DNA of 64,000 bases, from the NCBI GenBank assembly GCA_050299435.1, contig JBNKVX010000001.1, forward strand, positions 1-64,000, read 5' to 3'. Position numbers and translations under genes: made by a program. Below, one piece after another: positions 14,808-23,714 of this stretch (positions are counted from its first letter, which is position 1; the number at the start of each line of letters is the position of its first letter). The DNA comes from 1162T-S-0a-05 sp050299435 (lineage in GTDB: Bacteria > Pseudomonadota > Gammaproteobacteria > Pseudomonadales > Cellvibrionaceae). The notes below the pieces were generated by a model. That model was not told the DNA's origin. It ran no database searches and worked only from the letters and a program-made list of their open reading frames with translations.

Positions 14808-16196
14808 GTGCTTTATAAATTTGACCATTACATTCTTGATACCTATAAAGGTGTGCTCCTGTCAGAGACTGACGGCAGCATAATTACTGACAATGATCGC
14901 ATCATTCAATTACTTGAATTGCTCGCAAGCGCTTACCCCGATCTGGTCTATCGCGATGTGTTATTGGAGAAAATTTGGCCCGATCGAGAGGTAACTGATT
15001 GGGCGCTGGCGAGATTAATTGCGGATACAAGAACTATTTTGAATGTCGATAAAGATAGTGCAGACATCGTTAAAACAGTACACGGCAAAGGCGTTAAACT
15101 TGCAGTCGAAGTTGAAGCGCTGACTTCGCTTGGTGCCGCTGAGAAAAAAGCGCGTTCCCTATTTGAACGGCTTCCCAAAAATATTTTCAATCATTACTTA
15201 CTCGCATTTTCAGGTGTTTTTTTAGGAATATTATTTTTAAGTATTTTTTTGGTATTTGAAAAACAGGAAAAACCTCCGGCTGAACAAGAAGAAGCCGAGC
15301 GCGAGGCTTGGCCTGCGCTTGGCTATAAGAAGGAAAAGTATATTGAAATACTTTCCTTGAAAGATAATTGGACCGCTTCAGAAAATTTGCAAATCAATTA
15401 TGAAGACGGCGTCAGTATTGAACCCTTTGCATCCATGCAGCGACTGGGCTACGAATATCGGGGCCCTCAAAATTTAAATCACGCGCGCCTCTGGTTCAAA
15501 ATTAGAGTGGATGAAGAATTTATAAAATCTAAAAGTAGAATCCGACCTTACGCCCTGCAGCTTTATGGAAATTCACAGGGTGAGTGGAATTGCATATTTC
15601 AAACTGAGGACCTGAAGACGACAGACAAACTTTTTCACTGTGATTTGAATGAGCCCGGTGGGATTTTCAACATCAATGAAAATCAAAGTCTTAGGTTGGG
15701 TGTTCGTGCCGAAGGAGAAAATGTTAAAGGCAAAGTGACCATTAGTGGCCTGCAGATTGAGCATGCTAACTCATTGGTCGAATCTGGTTGGCGCGCATCA
15801 AATAATTTAGTTGTTAAATACGATGGTGGTGTCAGTTTTAGCCCTTCAGACGGTGGTCAGCGATTGGAGTTTAAATTAGCCGGTCCACTGGATTTGGAGG
15901 GAGCAAGAATTGAATTTATTGTGGCCAGTAGCGAGGAGTATATTGATTCGGGCGCGAGTTTGTTACCTTTTGCCCAGCGTGTGGGTGGTAATTGGCCAGG
16001 AGAGTGGGGCTGTTACGTTTTAAATGAAGCGCTTTCACCGTATGGGGCAAGGTATTATTGTCAATTGGATGAACCGAACAATATATTCAAGCTCGAAGAG
16101 GGCGACCAGATCATGATTGGGGTGGCAACACAGCGCGGGAATGGAAAAATCTCCGGAAATATTACTGTAAAGCATGTAGGGATAGTATTCGATTGA
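14808..16196 (+). CDS. Membrane-anchored winged-helix (CadC/ToxR-like) regulator with duplicated periplasmic domain
   Basis: 462 residues from GTG 14808. Residues 1-105 are an OmpR/PhoB-type winged helix (YRDVLLEKIWPDREVTDWAL, IVKTVHGKGVKL), without a receiver domain. One transmembrane helix at about 125-148 puts the rest in the periplasm. The periplasmic part is an internal duplication: residues about 180-318 and 321-462 share 'W-x-AS-x-NL-x3-Y-x2-GVS', 'QRL', 'GEW-x-C', 'C-x-L-x-EP-x2-IF' and 'GV'. Each copy has a Cys pair likely to form a disulfide, and the repeats look like beta-sandwich, possibly sugar-binding domains (inference). One-component membrane regulators of this type bind DNA directly while sensing the periplasm. 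Target genes unknown; neighbours are a LuxR gene and a 704-residue protein. Confidence 0.85.
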   Translation: MLYKFDHYILDTYKGVLLSETDGSIITDNDRIIQLLELLASAYPDLVYRDVLLEKIWPDREVTDWALARLIADTRTILNVDKDSADIVKTVHGKGVKLAVEVEALTSLGAAEKKARSLFERLPKNIFNHYLLAFSGVFLGILFLSIFLVFEKQEKPPAEQEEAEREAWPALGYKKEKYIEILSLKDNWTASENLQINYEDGVSIEPFASMQRLGYEYRGPQNLNHARLWFKIRVDEEFIKSKSRIRPYALQLYGNSQGEWNCIFQTEDLKTTDKLFHCDLNEPGGIFNINENQSLRLGVRAEGENVKGKVTISGLQIEHANSLVESGWRASNNLVVKYDGGVSFSPSDGGQRLEFKLAGPLDLEGARIEFIVASSEEYIDSGASLLPFAQRVGGNWPGEWGCYVLNEALSPYGARYYCQLDEPNNIFKLEEGDQIMIGVATQRGNGKISGNITVKHVGIVFD

Positions 16197-16315
16197 TAGT
16201 ATTACCCCTCCTTCAACCCTTAAAAATGGAAGGCCTTTTACTTAAATGAATTGGCTATTTATGCCATACTACGGCGCCTTCATCTTCAGATCCTTCAGAA
16301 TAAAAGGAAAGCCTC

Positions 16316-18430
16316 ATGAATAAATGGATACTCATCTTACTTCTCGTTTGCGCCGGTGCGTTAGGTTTATGGAAGTTTGATCCGCTGAATCTATTCGGCC
16401 AAAAACAACAAGCGATGTTGTTGGAATACGTTCCAGCAGATACCCTTTTCTATATGGGTGGGAAGACAGACAAAGCCCTGACAGATTTTGTGGCAAATTA
16501 CCCGCTTCTTGCTTCTTCGCCATCCCAAAGCGTAGCGATGAATACACTCAAGGAGGATTTGTTCGGAAGTGATGCTGCTTCGGCGAAGCTCGTTAAATAT
16601 CTCATTGAAGATTTCTCTAAAACTTCAGGCAACACCTACGGTGATCTTGCAGACTATTTTGGAACGGGTGGTGAGGGCGAATACGCTTTTTATTTTCACG
16701 GTGCCATTCCAGTTGCACATTTTACTTTAAATGACGTGGAAAAATTTAATAGCGTCGTTGTTTCTGCTTCGAAAGAAGCGGGCTTGAGCTTCAAAGAAGA
16801 CCGCATTGGTGAAGCCGATGTGAAACGTTGGTCCTTGCATGAGGAGGGTGACATAAGCCTGGATTTCGTGATTGCGACAACAAAGAATTCAGCAGTGTTA
16901 ACCTTGGCTTCAAGTGATGACGATGAAAATATCCTTGCTCAACGCGTGGGACAAAACCCCCTACAAGCTTCTTTGGCTTCGAGCGGTGAAATTAAAAAAT
17001 TACGTGCAGATTACGGTTATTCAGAGCACTTGATTTTCTATTTTAATTTTGAACACCTTCTTAAAGGAATGTATGAGGGCGAGAACACCAGTTTAGGTAA
17101 GGATCTCGCGAGATATTTGCCGGGTGATGTCAAATCTCAGCTTGATCAGTCTATTACTGAGGAGTGTAAACAGGATTATCTCGGGTTGGTGGGTCAGTTC
17201 CCCCGAATGGTTGGCGGCTATACGGATTTGAAAATATCCGGAGATCAATTAATCTCGGATTTTCAGTTTTTATTTGAGCTAAAAAATAAATTGGTGACAG
17301 ACGAGCTTAAAAAATTACAGGGGCATTTGCCCAAGCACACACTGGTGTCCAATGATAAGTTGTTTGGCTTTGCTATGGCTTTCGACATAGATCAGATGAC
17401 TCCTGTGGCGACAGCTTTGTGGAATGCTTTTATTAACGCCGATTTTAAATGCGAAAATCTTGTTGCGGCTCAAAATAAAGCACGTGAACAAAATCCTGCA
17501 ATGATAGGCATGGTTACCGGAATGGCGCACGGCATCAAAGGGCTGGGTGTTTCTGTATTTGATTTTAAATGGGACGCGAATACCAAGCAGCCTTCTGAAA
17601 TTAATGCTTTGATCAGTGTCGCTGCTGAAACGCCGCAAAGTGTAGTTTCACTCATGCAAATGGCTCCTATGTTGGCCGGTACAAGTGTTGCAGTCGATGG
17701 CACGCCAACAAAATTGACGCTGCCAATGTTGCCGCCCAGTATTGAATTGTTTGCCGCCGTAAAAGGAAAGCATGTAGTCGTGTACAGTGGTGAGAAAGGA
17801 AAACACGGCGCGGATGCAATGACGAGTGAAGGCTTGGTCGCGAGTGGTCTGTACGGTGGTTCAGTTAATTATCGAAAAATTCTTGAATTGGCTGAGAATT
17901 TTGACGTGAGCAATGGCCCGATGAAGCAGGCTAAAGCTTGCATAGATTATTATGAATTTCTACATATTATGGACAGTATGCGAATGGATATAAGCATGAC
18001 CTTCAAATCGATCGACGAGGGTTTGGAAATTCGAGCGGGTGGCACCATGGATAAACCCAAAGCGCAAGATTATTCGATTGATGTCACTGGAAAGTGGAAA
18101 GTGGAATACCTTGATGAAGAGTGTTCATGGATAGACAGTGGAACAGAAACGATAAGCTCTGATGCCACTGGACAATTTTCTGAATACGATAGCGACTTGG
18201 GTTGTGAGGTCTATCAAGTGGCATACAACTGGGAAAAACAAGGCGGAAAAATTACAATGACCGGATCAGGTCAGGAACGTTTTCGCGATACTTGTGAAGA
18301 AGAATGGCAATCCGAAGAAGCGACGACTTATACTTGTCACTTAATCAATATTGCAGGCAGTGACAGCTTTCAATGCATATTCGATCCGGGTACACCCGAC
18401 GTATCACTTCATCGATTTACTCGTCAATAA
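16316..18430 (+). CDS. Membrane-anchored protein of unknown function with C-terminal lipocalin-like region
   Basis: 704 residues; I do not recognise the main family. A single N-terminal hydrophobic segment (residues 3-21, WILILLLVCAGALGLW) acts as signal or membrane anchor, so the rest is periplasmic. The early text 'LEYVPADTLFYMGGK' and the many short strands suggest a large mixed domain (about 35-590) related to bacterial DUF3352-like proteins, which also begin 'P-A-D-T-x-x-Y'. The last 110 residues (IDVTGKWKVEYLDEECSWID ... GKITMTGSGQERF) look like a small lipocalin-type barrel containing five or six Cys. ATG 16316 is preceded by AAAGGAAAG. The upstream membrane regulator may control it. 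Confidence 0.75.
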   Translation: MNKWILILLLVCAGALGLWKFDPLNLFGQKQQAMLLEYVPADTLFYMGGKTDKALTDFVANYPLLASSPSQSVAMNTLKEDLFGSDAASAKLVKYLIEDFSKTSGNTYGDLADYFGTGGEGEYAFYFHGAIPVAHFTLNDVEKFNSVVVSASKEAGLSFKEDRIGEADVKRWSLHEEGDISLDFVIATTKNSAVLTLASSDDDENILAQRVGQNPLQASLASSGEIKKLRADYGYSEHLIFYFNFEHLLKGMYEGENTSLGKDLARYLPGDVKSQLDQSITEECKQDYLGLVGQFPRMVGGYTDLKISGDQLISDFQFLFELKNKLVTDELKKLQGHLPKHTLVSNDKLFGFAMAFDIDQMTPVATALWNAFINADFKCENLVAAQNKAREQNPAMIGMVTGMAHGIKGLGVSVFDFKWDANTKQPSEINALISVAAETPQSVVSLMQMAPMLAGTSVAVDGTPTKLTLPMLPPSIELFAAVKGKHVVVYSGEKGKHGADAMTSEGLVASGLYGGSVNYRKILELAENFDVSNGPMKQAKACIDYYEFLHIMDSMRMDISMTFKSIDEGLEIRAGGTMDKPKAQDYSIDVTGKWKVEYLDEECSWIDSGTETISSDATGQFSEYDSDLGCEVYQVAYNWEKQGGKITMTGSGQERFRDTCEEEWQSEEATTYTCHLINIAGSDSFQCIFDPGTPDVSLHRFTRQ

Positions 18431-18450
18431 TCTAAAGTCAATAATCTAAA
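18423..18450. repeat. Tandem 14-bp duplication across two stop codons
   Basis: GTCAATAATCTAAA occurs twice in perfect tandem (18423-18436, 18437-18450). The plus-strand gene ends with TAA (18428-18430) in the first copy. The minus-strand gene ends with TAG (complement 18446-18448) in the second. It looks like a small slipped-strand duplication at a convergent gene junction; no hairpin terminator is present there. Confidence 0.8.
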
Positions 18451-20905
18451 TAAGTCTGGCGCGGCCACGGTTTTGCTGGCTGCGCCAAGACTGAAAACAT
18501 AAAGATAGCGACAAGATAACAATAAAAAGCCAGAAAGGAACACTTCCACCACCCGAGCTGCCCGCATTTCCACCGGAAGGCCTTGGGTTTGAAGGCGTCG
18601 TTTCTTCCAGAAAAGAAATGTTAATCGCGTCGGAATCCAGCGTTGCGTTAACTTCATTATTGAGCTGCAGTTCAATCGTCTGGGAATCATTAAAGTTGTT
18701 TTCCAGTTCGATCATTTTTGCTGTGCTGTCGCCGTTAGCCCAATCTACAGTGCCGCTCGCTTCTGTGGTGCCATCCACTAACAGGTTCCAATCTACCGCA
18801 GCCGTATTGGCAAAATTGCCTTTACGCTCAAGTGGAATGAACACGCTTTGTGCTTGAATGGGTATTTCTATTTCCTCAGCCAAGGCCTTGATATGTGTTG
18901 GGGCGTTTGCTTCCGTCATTGTCACAAATGCAATATGAGGTGTGGCAAAACTCGCACTGCCGTTAGGTCGTATTAAGCGCAGAGCCAGTTGTTCCATTTC
19001 TTCTGAGTCGCCATCGACGTTGATATCCAGACTAAAAGTCTTGCTGCCGTCTTCACCGTCGTTCCAGAATAAAGTTTGTGTTTGTAAACTGTAATCCGAT
19101 TCTGCTGCGGTGAGTGATAGTGCCTCAATATCGACACTGTAAGTTCCGGTGCTGCCTGTACGAATAACTTCAATAGTGAGAGTGTCACCTTCAAAACCTG
19201 TGTATTGTGAAGAGGAGAAGCGCACGTTGTTTGAAGTCTTCGTTGCATCATCCAACACAAACAGGCCCGATTGAATATCACTGACAGCAATAGTACCGCT
19301 GGGAAGAAAAGGGTAGACACCCCAGGCGCCCGCAAAGGTGGAGAAGTTTGAGTTTGGTTGTGTATCAAAATAACCCGCGAGGCTTGGTTGGTCGGGGCTG
19401 CTAATATCCAAGACTGTGAGACCAGCGGTATAGTTAGACATGTAATAGCGATTTCCGCGAACAAAACCATTGTGGTCAATCGCGGAAGTACTGCCTGTCC
19501 AGACATTTACAAGCGTAAGGTTGTTTAAATCGCTTGCGTCAAACACCCTCAAACTTGTATTCAAATCTCGATTAATTTCATCCAGTTCATCTTGCACAAA
19601 AAGATAGAGGCCGTCTTCGGACCACCAACCCGAATGCACGTATTCTGCATTGGCATAGGATCTGGAAGAAATATGCGCTGGCGAAAGCGGGTTGGAAATA
19701 TCCCACAGTTCGATGGTGCTTTCGTTGAAATCCGCCAGCACAACACATTGATCCATTGAGCTGCCCTGGGGGCAGCTTGCCTGACGCGAATCGGTGATCA
19801 CATAGGTGGCAGCATCGTGAATGTAGTTGGCGCTGCTTGCAGTACTTTGAAAACCCGGGTTTTCGGGGCTGTTTAAATCGTAAAGTCGAAACTTGCCGCG
19901 CAGCATATTTGAACCCGCGATAAGTAAAGACGCGGACAAATTATTTTGGGTCACGCCGAAACTGTAGTCGACATTGCCCATAAAAACATTATGTGCAGTA
20001 TTAAAGTCTGAATTAAAAGGCAGCGCTTTTACGTTGTTAGGTAAGCCGCTTAAATCCAAAATACTTAAACCCATATTACCTTCTGTGGTGATATAGGCAT
20101 AAGCCTTCCAGCGATTTTCGTTTGCAGACCACTGTTGTAGAATTTTAATATCCCGCCAGTCATTGATAACGCCGTTATGTACACCTATAACCTGAGGTTC
20201 ATCCGGATTGCTTACATCGACAACTGAGGCGCCAGTGTCCAGGCCAACGATGACATATTCCCTTAGTGTATTTAAATCCTGAAAGCCCCAAATATCTGAG
20301 GCGTAGAAAGCATTGCTTTTTAAATCTTCCATATTAATTTGCGAGCGAAGATGGATGTTTTCGCAGGGGAAAACGCTCGCTGTATTGTTGATGCAATCCA
20401 CAGGTTTTCTGCTGGTATTGGCTGCCTGCATTTTTTGCATTAAGCCAGACATCTCGACCTGTTCTTCGCGAGAAATTGTTTTACTGTCAGCAATCACTCT
20501 GAACCCTAATGCTTCAAAATTATCACGTTGATTTGCGGGTACACCGATAAGGGTGGAAAGATTATTGCTTTTATCCTGTTCTGTGTAGTGGCTCATCTTG
20601 CTCATGCTGGCTTTTAAGCGATGCGTTGCGGTGCGCAGTGAAAAAAGTTCATCGGCGTTGGCGATTTGATAAGTTCCACGGCCGACAAGAACGGGATCAC
20701 CTTTACCCGCACGTGTTAGTGCATACTTAAGGGTCTTGCAAGGGCGAAAAACGTTGGTGCAGTCTCCCGCATCTTCGCCCTGTTCGTGAACATAACGAGG
20801 GAGTTTGTCATCTGCCAGGACGGTTTGACAAAAAGCCCCGAGAAAGAGGCTAATCACTGAAAGACCAAAGATTTGTGAAAACCTGAATGTATGTTTCACT
20901 TTCAT
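18446..20905 (-). CDS. Choice-of-anchor B family protein with Calx-beta domain and GlyGly-CTERM tail
   Basis: 819 residues. Signal peptide 1-31 (ending VLADD). Residues about 200-555 are a beta-propeller-like 'choice-of-anchor B' region built on LVIxGL/DIS-type repeats (GLSILDLSGL, VFDASDLNNLTLV, TVLDISSPDQPSL). A Calx-beta-like domain follows at about 560-665 (FEGDTLTIEVIRTG). The C-terminus is a GlyGly-CTERM sorting signal: Gly/Ser-rich GGNAGSSGGGS (778-788), hydrophobic helix PFWLFIVILSLSLCF, then an Arg-rich end. Such tails are cut by rhombosortase and the proteins are surface-bound or exported by type II secretion. Divergent from the MbnP/MbnH genes, which may be functionally related. 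Role unknown. Confidence 0.85.
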   Translation of the reverse strand: MKVKHTFRFSQIFGLSVISLFLGAFCQTVLADDKLPRYVHEQGEDAGDCTNVFRPCKTLKYALTRAGKGDPVLVGRGTYQIANADELFSLRTATHRLKASMSKMSHYTEQDKSNNLSTLIGVPANQRDNFEALGFRVIADSKTISREEQVEMSGLMQKMQAANTSRKPVDCINNTASVFPCENIHLRSQINMEDLKSNAFYASDIWGFQDLNTLREYVIVGLDTGASVVDVSNPDEPQVIGVHNGVINDWRDIKILQQWSANENRWKAYAYITTEGNMGLSILDLSGLPNNVKALPFNSDFNTAHNVFMGNVDYSFGVTQNNLSASLLIAGSNMLRGKFRLYDLNSPENPGFQSTASSANYIHDAATYVITDSRQASCPQGSSMDQCVVLADFNESTIELWDISNPLSPAHISSRSYANAEYVHSGWWSEDGLYLFVQDELDEINRDLNTSLRVFDASDLNNLTLVNVWTGSTSAIDHNGFVRGNRYYMSNYTAGLTVLDISSPDQPSLAGYFDTQPNSNFSTFAGAWGVYPFLPSGTIAVSDIQSGLFVLDDATKTSNNVRFSSSQYTGFEGDTLTIEVIRTGSTGTYSVDIEALSLTAAESDYSLQTQTLFWNDGEDGSKTFSLDINVDGDSEEMEQLALRLIRPNGSASFATPHIAFVTMTEANAPTHIKALAEEIEIPIQAQSVFIPLERKGNFANTAAVDWNLLVDGTTEASGTVDWANGDSTAKMIELENNFNDSQTIELQLNNEVNATLDSDAINISFLEETTPSNPRPSGGNAGSSGGGSVPFWLFIVILSLSLCFQSWRSQQNRGRARLI

Positions 20906-21009
20906 GGAGCTACCTATCTATTCTATGTTTTGAGGCAATGCCCCTAAACAATGCCCTGAAATAAAGCTGACATTGTAAAATATAGCCAAATGAATTCAAC
21001 AAACGAGCT

Positions 21010-21038
21010 TTGGGCAAATTTGTTAAAAAATGTATAGT
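21010..21038 (+). promoter_or_regulatory. Candidate sigma-70 promoter for mbnP-mbnH
   Basis: TTGGGC (21010-21015) and TATAGT (21033-21038) are separated by 17 bp. The -10 box is one mismatch from TATAAT; the -35 box is weaker. It lies 92 bp upstream of the mbnP start in the 225-bp divergent gap. Confidence 0.4.
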
Positions 21039-21130
21039 GCAGCTACGTTTAGGCATTGAATCCTGCTAGCGTATAAAAGGGGTCTATATTCAATCGTCTA
21101 TGTTCTGTTTTCGACTAAGTTTGAAACTCA

Positions 21131-21934
21131 ATGTTTACTAAAAGTTCAATTTCTAGGAGTCTAAACCACTTTATCACCGTGGTCTGCTGCTGTATCACAA
21201 TTTGTTCGTGTACTTCGAACGAACGTAACATCCAGCTTGTTTTTTCGCTGGATGCGTCACAGACGGAACCTGAAGTTGACGTGAGTTTCTACCTATCTTC
21301 GATTCGTTTGTTCACGGCTGATGAAGTGGTACCGCTCATTCTTCTTCCCAATGATTGGCAAAATGACTCAGTTGCGCTAGTACATCTCAGCTCCAAACAA
21401 AAAGAGTTTTCCAAAGCGACAGTTCAAGGTTTGATAAATGCAAATTTGAACTTGAAAGCGATTGAGTTTGATATAGGCCTGCCTTTTGAGTTGAATCACG
21501 CTTATCCCTTACAGGCACAAGCGCCGTTAAATTACAGCCCAATGTTTTGGTCCTGGCAGCAAGGTTATAAGTTTTTGCGGATTGATGCGAAAAGCCAGAA
21601 ACAAAGCTGGGTTTTTCATTTGGGTTCCGAGGGCTGTAGGTCGTCTTCAATGATGAGGCCTCCGCAGGAAGCCTGTGAGCGGGTTAACAAAGTGACCTAT
21701 CGATTGAATCTTGATGGTGAGCAGGCTGTAAGTGAAATTAATATGCATATCTCCCTGGATGAACTTATGAAAATACCTGCTGGCGATGTTGATGGCGATG
21801 TCGATGTATTTTGTACTGGAAAATATCAGGATAACCCGCAATGTCGGGAAATATTTTCTCGCTTAGGGATGGATGTTGACACAGGTCGTTGTCTCAATCA
21901 GTGCGAAGATCAAAAATGGCTTTATGTAAAATAA
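21131..21934 (+). CDS. mbnP: MbnP-family copper-associated periplasmic lipoprotein
   Basis: 267 residues. The signal ends in a Cys-rich ITICSC stretch, so it is probably a lipoprotein (Cys27). The core has the 'metallo-mystery pair' four-Cys features: GSEGC (C169), ACERVN (C182), VFC (C228), QCREIFSRLGM (C238), with extra C254 and C258. The signature MFWSWQQGYKFLRID lies at 138-152. In the studied homologue a conserved Trp is oxidised by the partner MbnH to kynurenine and the protein binds copper; W140 or W142 is the likely equivalent here. The usual N-terminal 'F-x-CG-x-x-Y' loop is missing, so this is a divergent or shortened member. Immediately upstream of, and overlapping, its diheme partner. 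Confidence 0.88.
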   Translation: MFTKSSISRSLNHFITVVCCCITICSCTSNERNIQLVFSLDASQTEPEVDVSFYLSSIRLFTADEVVPLILLPNDWQNDSVALVHLSSKQKEFSKATVQGLINANLNLKAIEFDIGLPFELNHAYPLQAQAPLNYSPMFWSWQQGYKFLRIDAKSQKQSWVFHLGSEGCRSSSMMRPPQEACERVNKVTYRLNLDGEQAVSEINMHISLDELMKIPAGDVDGDVDVFCTGKYQDNPQCREIFSRLGMDVDTGRCLNQCEDQKWLYVK

Positions 21935-23097
21935 AATTAATTAGAACAGATTATTTTATCGTTACTAAGTTTGTTTTATTAGTTGCTCTATTTATTATTC
22001 CCGCATGTGCTCCCAAGGGTAGTCCCTACGTTTGGCAGTTGCCGCCCGATTTTAAACCACCACTTGTACCAGAACATAATCCGATGACAAATGAAAAGGT
22101 GGAATTGGGAAGACATCTATTTTATGAAAAAGACTTGTCTGCAAATCAAACCCAGGCTTGTTCAAGCTGTCATCATCAGTCTTTAGCTTTTTCAGATGGT
22201 CTGACCCAGCCTTTGGGATCAACGGGCGAAAAATTACGTCGCAATTCACCGAGTTTGGTGAATGTTGCCTATCAAGCAAGCTTGACCTGGGCACACCCTC
22301 ATCTTAAAGAATTGGAAAGGCAAATCTTAATCCCGCTATTTAGTGATGCCCCCGTTGAGATGCAAGCATTTGGCAACGAAGAGTTAATCTTGAATAGACT
22401 CCTTCAAAAATCACCCTATCCTGAACTTTATGCAGCAGCTTTTCCCAATTATCGCGATCCGATAAATTTTGATAATACTGTTAAAGCGTTAGCATCGTTT
22501 GTGCGCTCACTCGTCTCGTTTAATTCCAGGTTTGACCGCTACGCTTGGTACGGAGAGGACGATGCATTGGATGAGAAAGAGTTGCGTGGATTAGCGTTAT
22601 TTATGTCAGAAAAACTTGAATGTCGTCATTGTCATGGGGGGTTCAATTTTTCGCTTTCCAATACGCATGTGAACCCCGCGGAGGATAGTGAGCAGTTTCA
22701 TGATATTGGATTGTATAATCCACAAGGTCCAAAGGCTCCTCAGGATTTTGATTGGGGCGTGTATGAGATAAACGGAAATCAACAGGATAGAGGTAAATTT
22801 AGACCGCCTAGCTTGCGTAATGTTGCTCTCACCGCACCCTACATGCATGATGGCAGTATTAAAACGCTTGAAGAGCTTGTTGATTTTTATGCGGCAGGCG
22901 GGCGCGTGATAGAAAATGGCCCGTACGCAGGAGATGGTAGGCTTAGCGCAAACAAAAACGCCTTTATTCACGGCTTCGAAATAAGTGAGCAGGAGAAACA
23001 GGAGCTAATTGCTTTTTTGGAGTCTTTAACTGACGAGAGTGTTTTATCCGACAAACGTTTTTCAGATCCTAAATCTGCAAGTGATAATTCGCATTAA
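21916..23097 (+). CDS. mbnH: MbnH-family diheme c-type cytochrome peroxidase-like enzyme
   Basis: 393 residues from ATG 21916, which gives a lipoprotein signal (FVLLVALFIIPAC, Cys31); the longer frame from 21889 would add residues before it. Two heme-c motifs are seen: C82-SSC-H86 and C236-RHC-H240. The order and spacing fit MauG/CcpA-like diheme enzymes, and the sequence 'NPMTNEKVELGRHLFYEKDLS' plus 'RRNSPSLVNVAY' is typical of the MbnH branch. It oxidises its partner MbnP in the periplasm through a bis-Fe(IV)-type state (known from the characterised homologue; inferred here). It overlaps mbnP by 19 bp, so the two are translated together. Heme attachment needs a cytochrome c maturation system encoded elsewhere. 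Confidence 0.9.
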   Translation: MALCKIKLIRTDYFIVTKFVLLVALFIIPACAPKGSPYVWQLPPDFKPPLVPEHNPMTNEKVELGRHLFYEKDLSANQTQACSSCHHQSLAFSDGLTQPLGSTGEKLRRNSPSLVNVAYQASLTWAHPHLKELERQILIPLFSDAPVEMQAFGNEELILNRLLQKSPYPELYAAAFPNYRDPINFDNTVKALASFVRSLVSFNSRFDRYAWYGEDDALDEKELRGLALFMSEKLECRHCHGGFNFSLSNTHVNPAEDSEQFHDIGLYNPQGPKAPQDFDWGVYEINGNQQDRGKFRPPSLRNVALTAPYMHDGSIKTLEELVDFYAAGGRVIENGPYAGDGRLSANKNAFIHGFEISEQEKQELIAFLESLTDESVLSDKRFSDPKSASDNSH

Positions 23098-23126
23098 ATA
23101 TAGATAGTGATACCAACCGCAAAAGC

Positions 23127-23696
23127 TTAATACAGCACACCACCAGAATTTTTGTAAAGTTTAAGAATTTCTATAGCAGCATCCCGGTTTAATTCGGGAA
23201 TAATATCTATGTCTCTTTGCATGAATTCTTGTTTCCAGGTGGGAGATATTGGGCCTTCGTCAAATCCGATTGCTTGAGCGTCTTCAACGCAGGCCGCGTA
23301 GACCAGTCTCTGCACTCCACTCCAATGCGTTGCGCCAACGCACATGGCGCAAGGTTCGCTTGAGCTAATTAGTTCGTGTTGATGCAGTCCCTCTTTTCCT
23401 AAATCGTAGGTCTTGAGTTTATTCTGCGCGAGCATGATTGCGACAACTTCTGCATGTAAGATAGCATTGTTGGTGTTTGTAACGAGGTTTACACCAAGCG
23501 CTAGCAATTCACCGCTTACACAATCGACGATGGCTGCAGCGAAGGGGCCGCCCGTTTTATTAAGGACATTGTTTCGAGCAGCTTCGAGAACAAAGTTCAT
23601 TTTTTTTTCATCGGACAGTGTGTTGACCCATTCTGATTGAAATTCAATTAACCAGATTGGTAGTTCAAATGAGATGTGTTGCTGTGACGGTGGCAT
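23127..23696 (-). CDS. Nucleoside deaminase (guanine deaminase / CDA-superfamily)
   Basis: 189 residues, cytidine-deaminase fold. Zinc site: HAEV (H81, catalytic E83) and EPCAMC (C116, C119). The flanking text 'GGPFAAAIVDCVSGELLALG' and 'LVYAACVEDAQAIGFDEGP' is closer to bacterial guanine deaminase (GuaD-type, Bacillus-like) than to tRNA-adenosine deaminase TadA. A short unrelated N-terminal extension of about 30 residues precedes the domain. Probably converts guanine to xanthine and ammonia; another nucleobase is possible. Cytoplasmic. 18 bp downstream of the histidine kinase gene on the same strand, so probably cotranscribed with it. Confidence 0.85.
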   Translation of the reverse strand: MPPSQQHISFELPIWLIEFQSEWVNTLSDEKKMNFVLEAARNNVLNKTGGPFAAAIVDCVSGELLALGVNLVTNTNNAILHAEVVAIMLAQNKLKTYDLGKEGLHQHELISSSEPCAMCVGATHWSGVQRLVYAACVEDAQAIGFDEGPISPTWKQEFMQRDIDIIPELNRDAAIEILKLYKNSGGVLY

Positions 23697-23714
23697 AAAT
23701 GAATTAACTCACGT

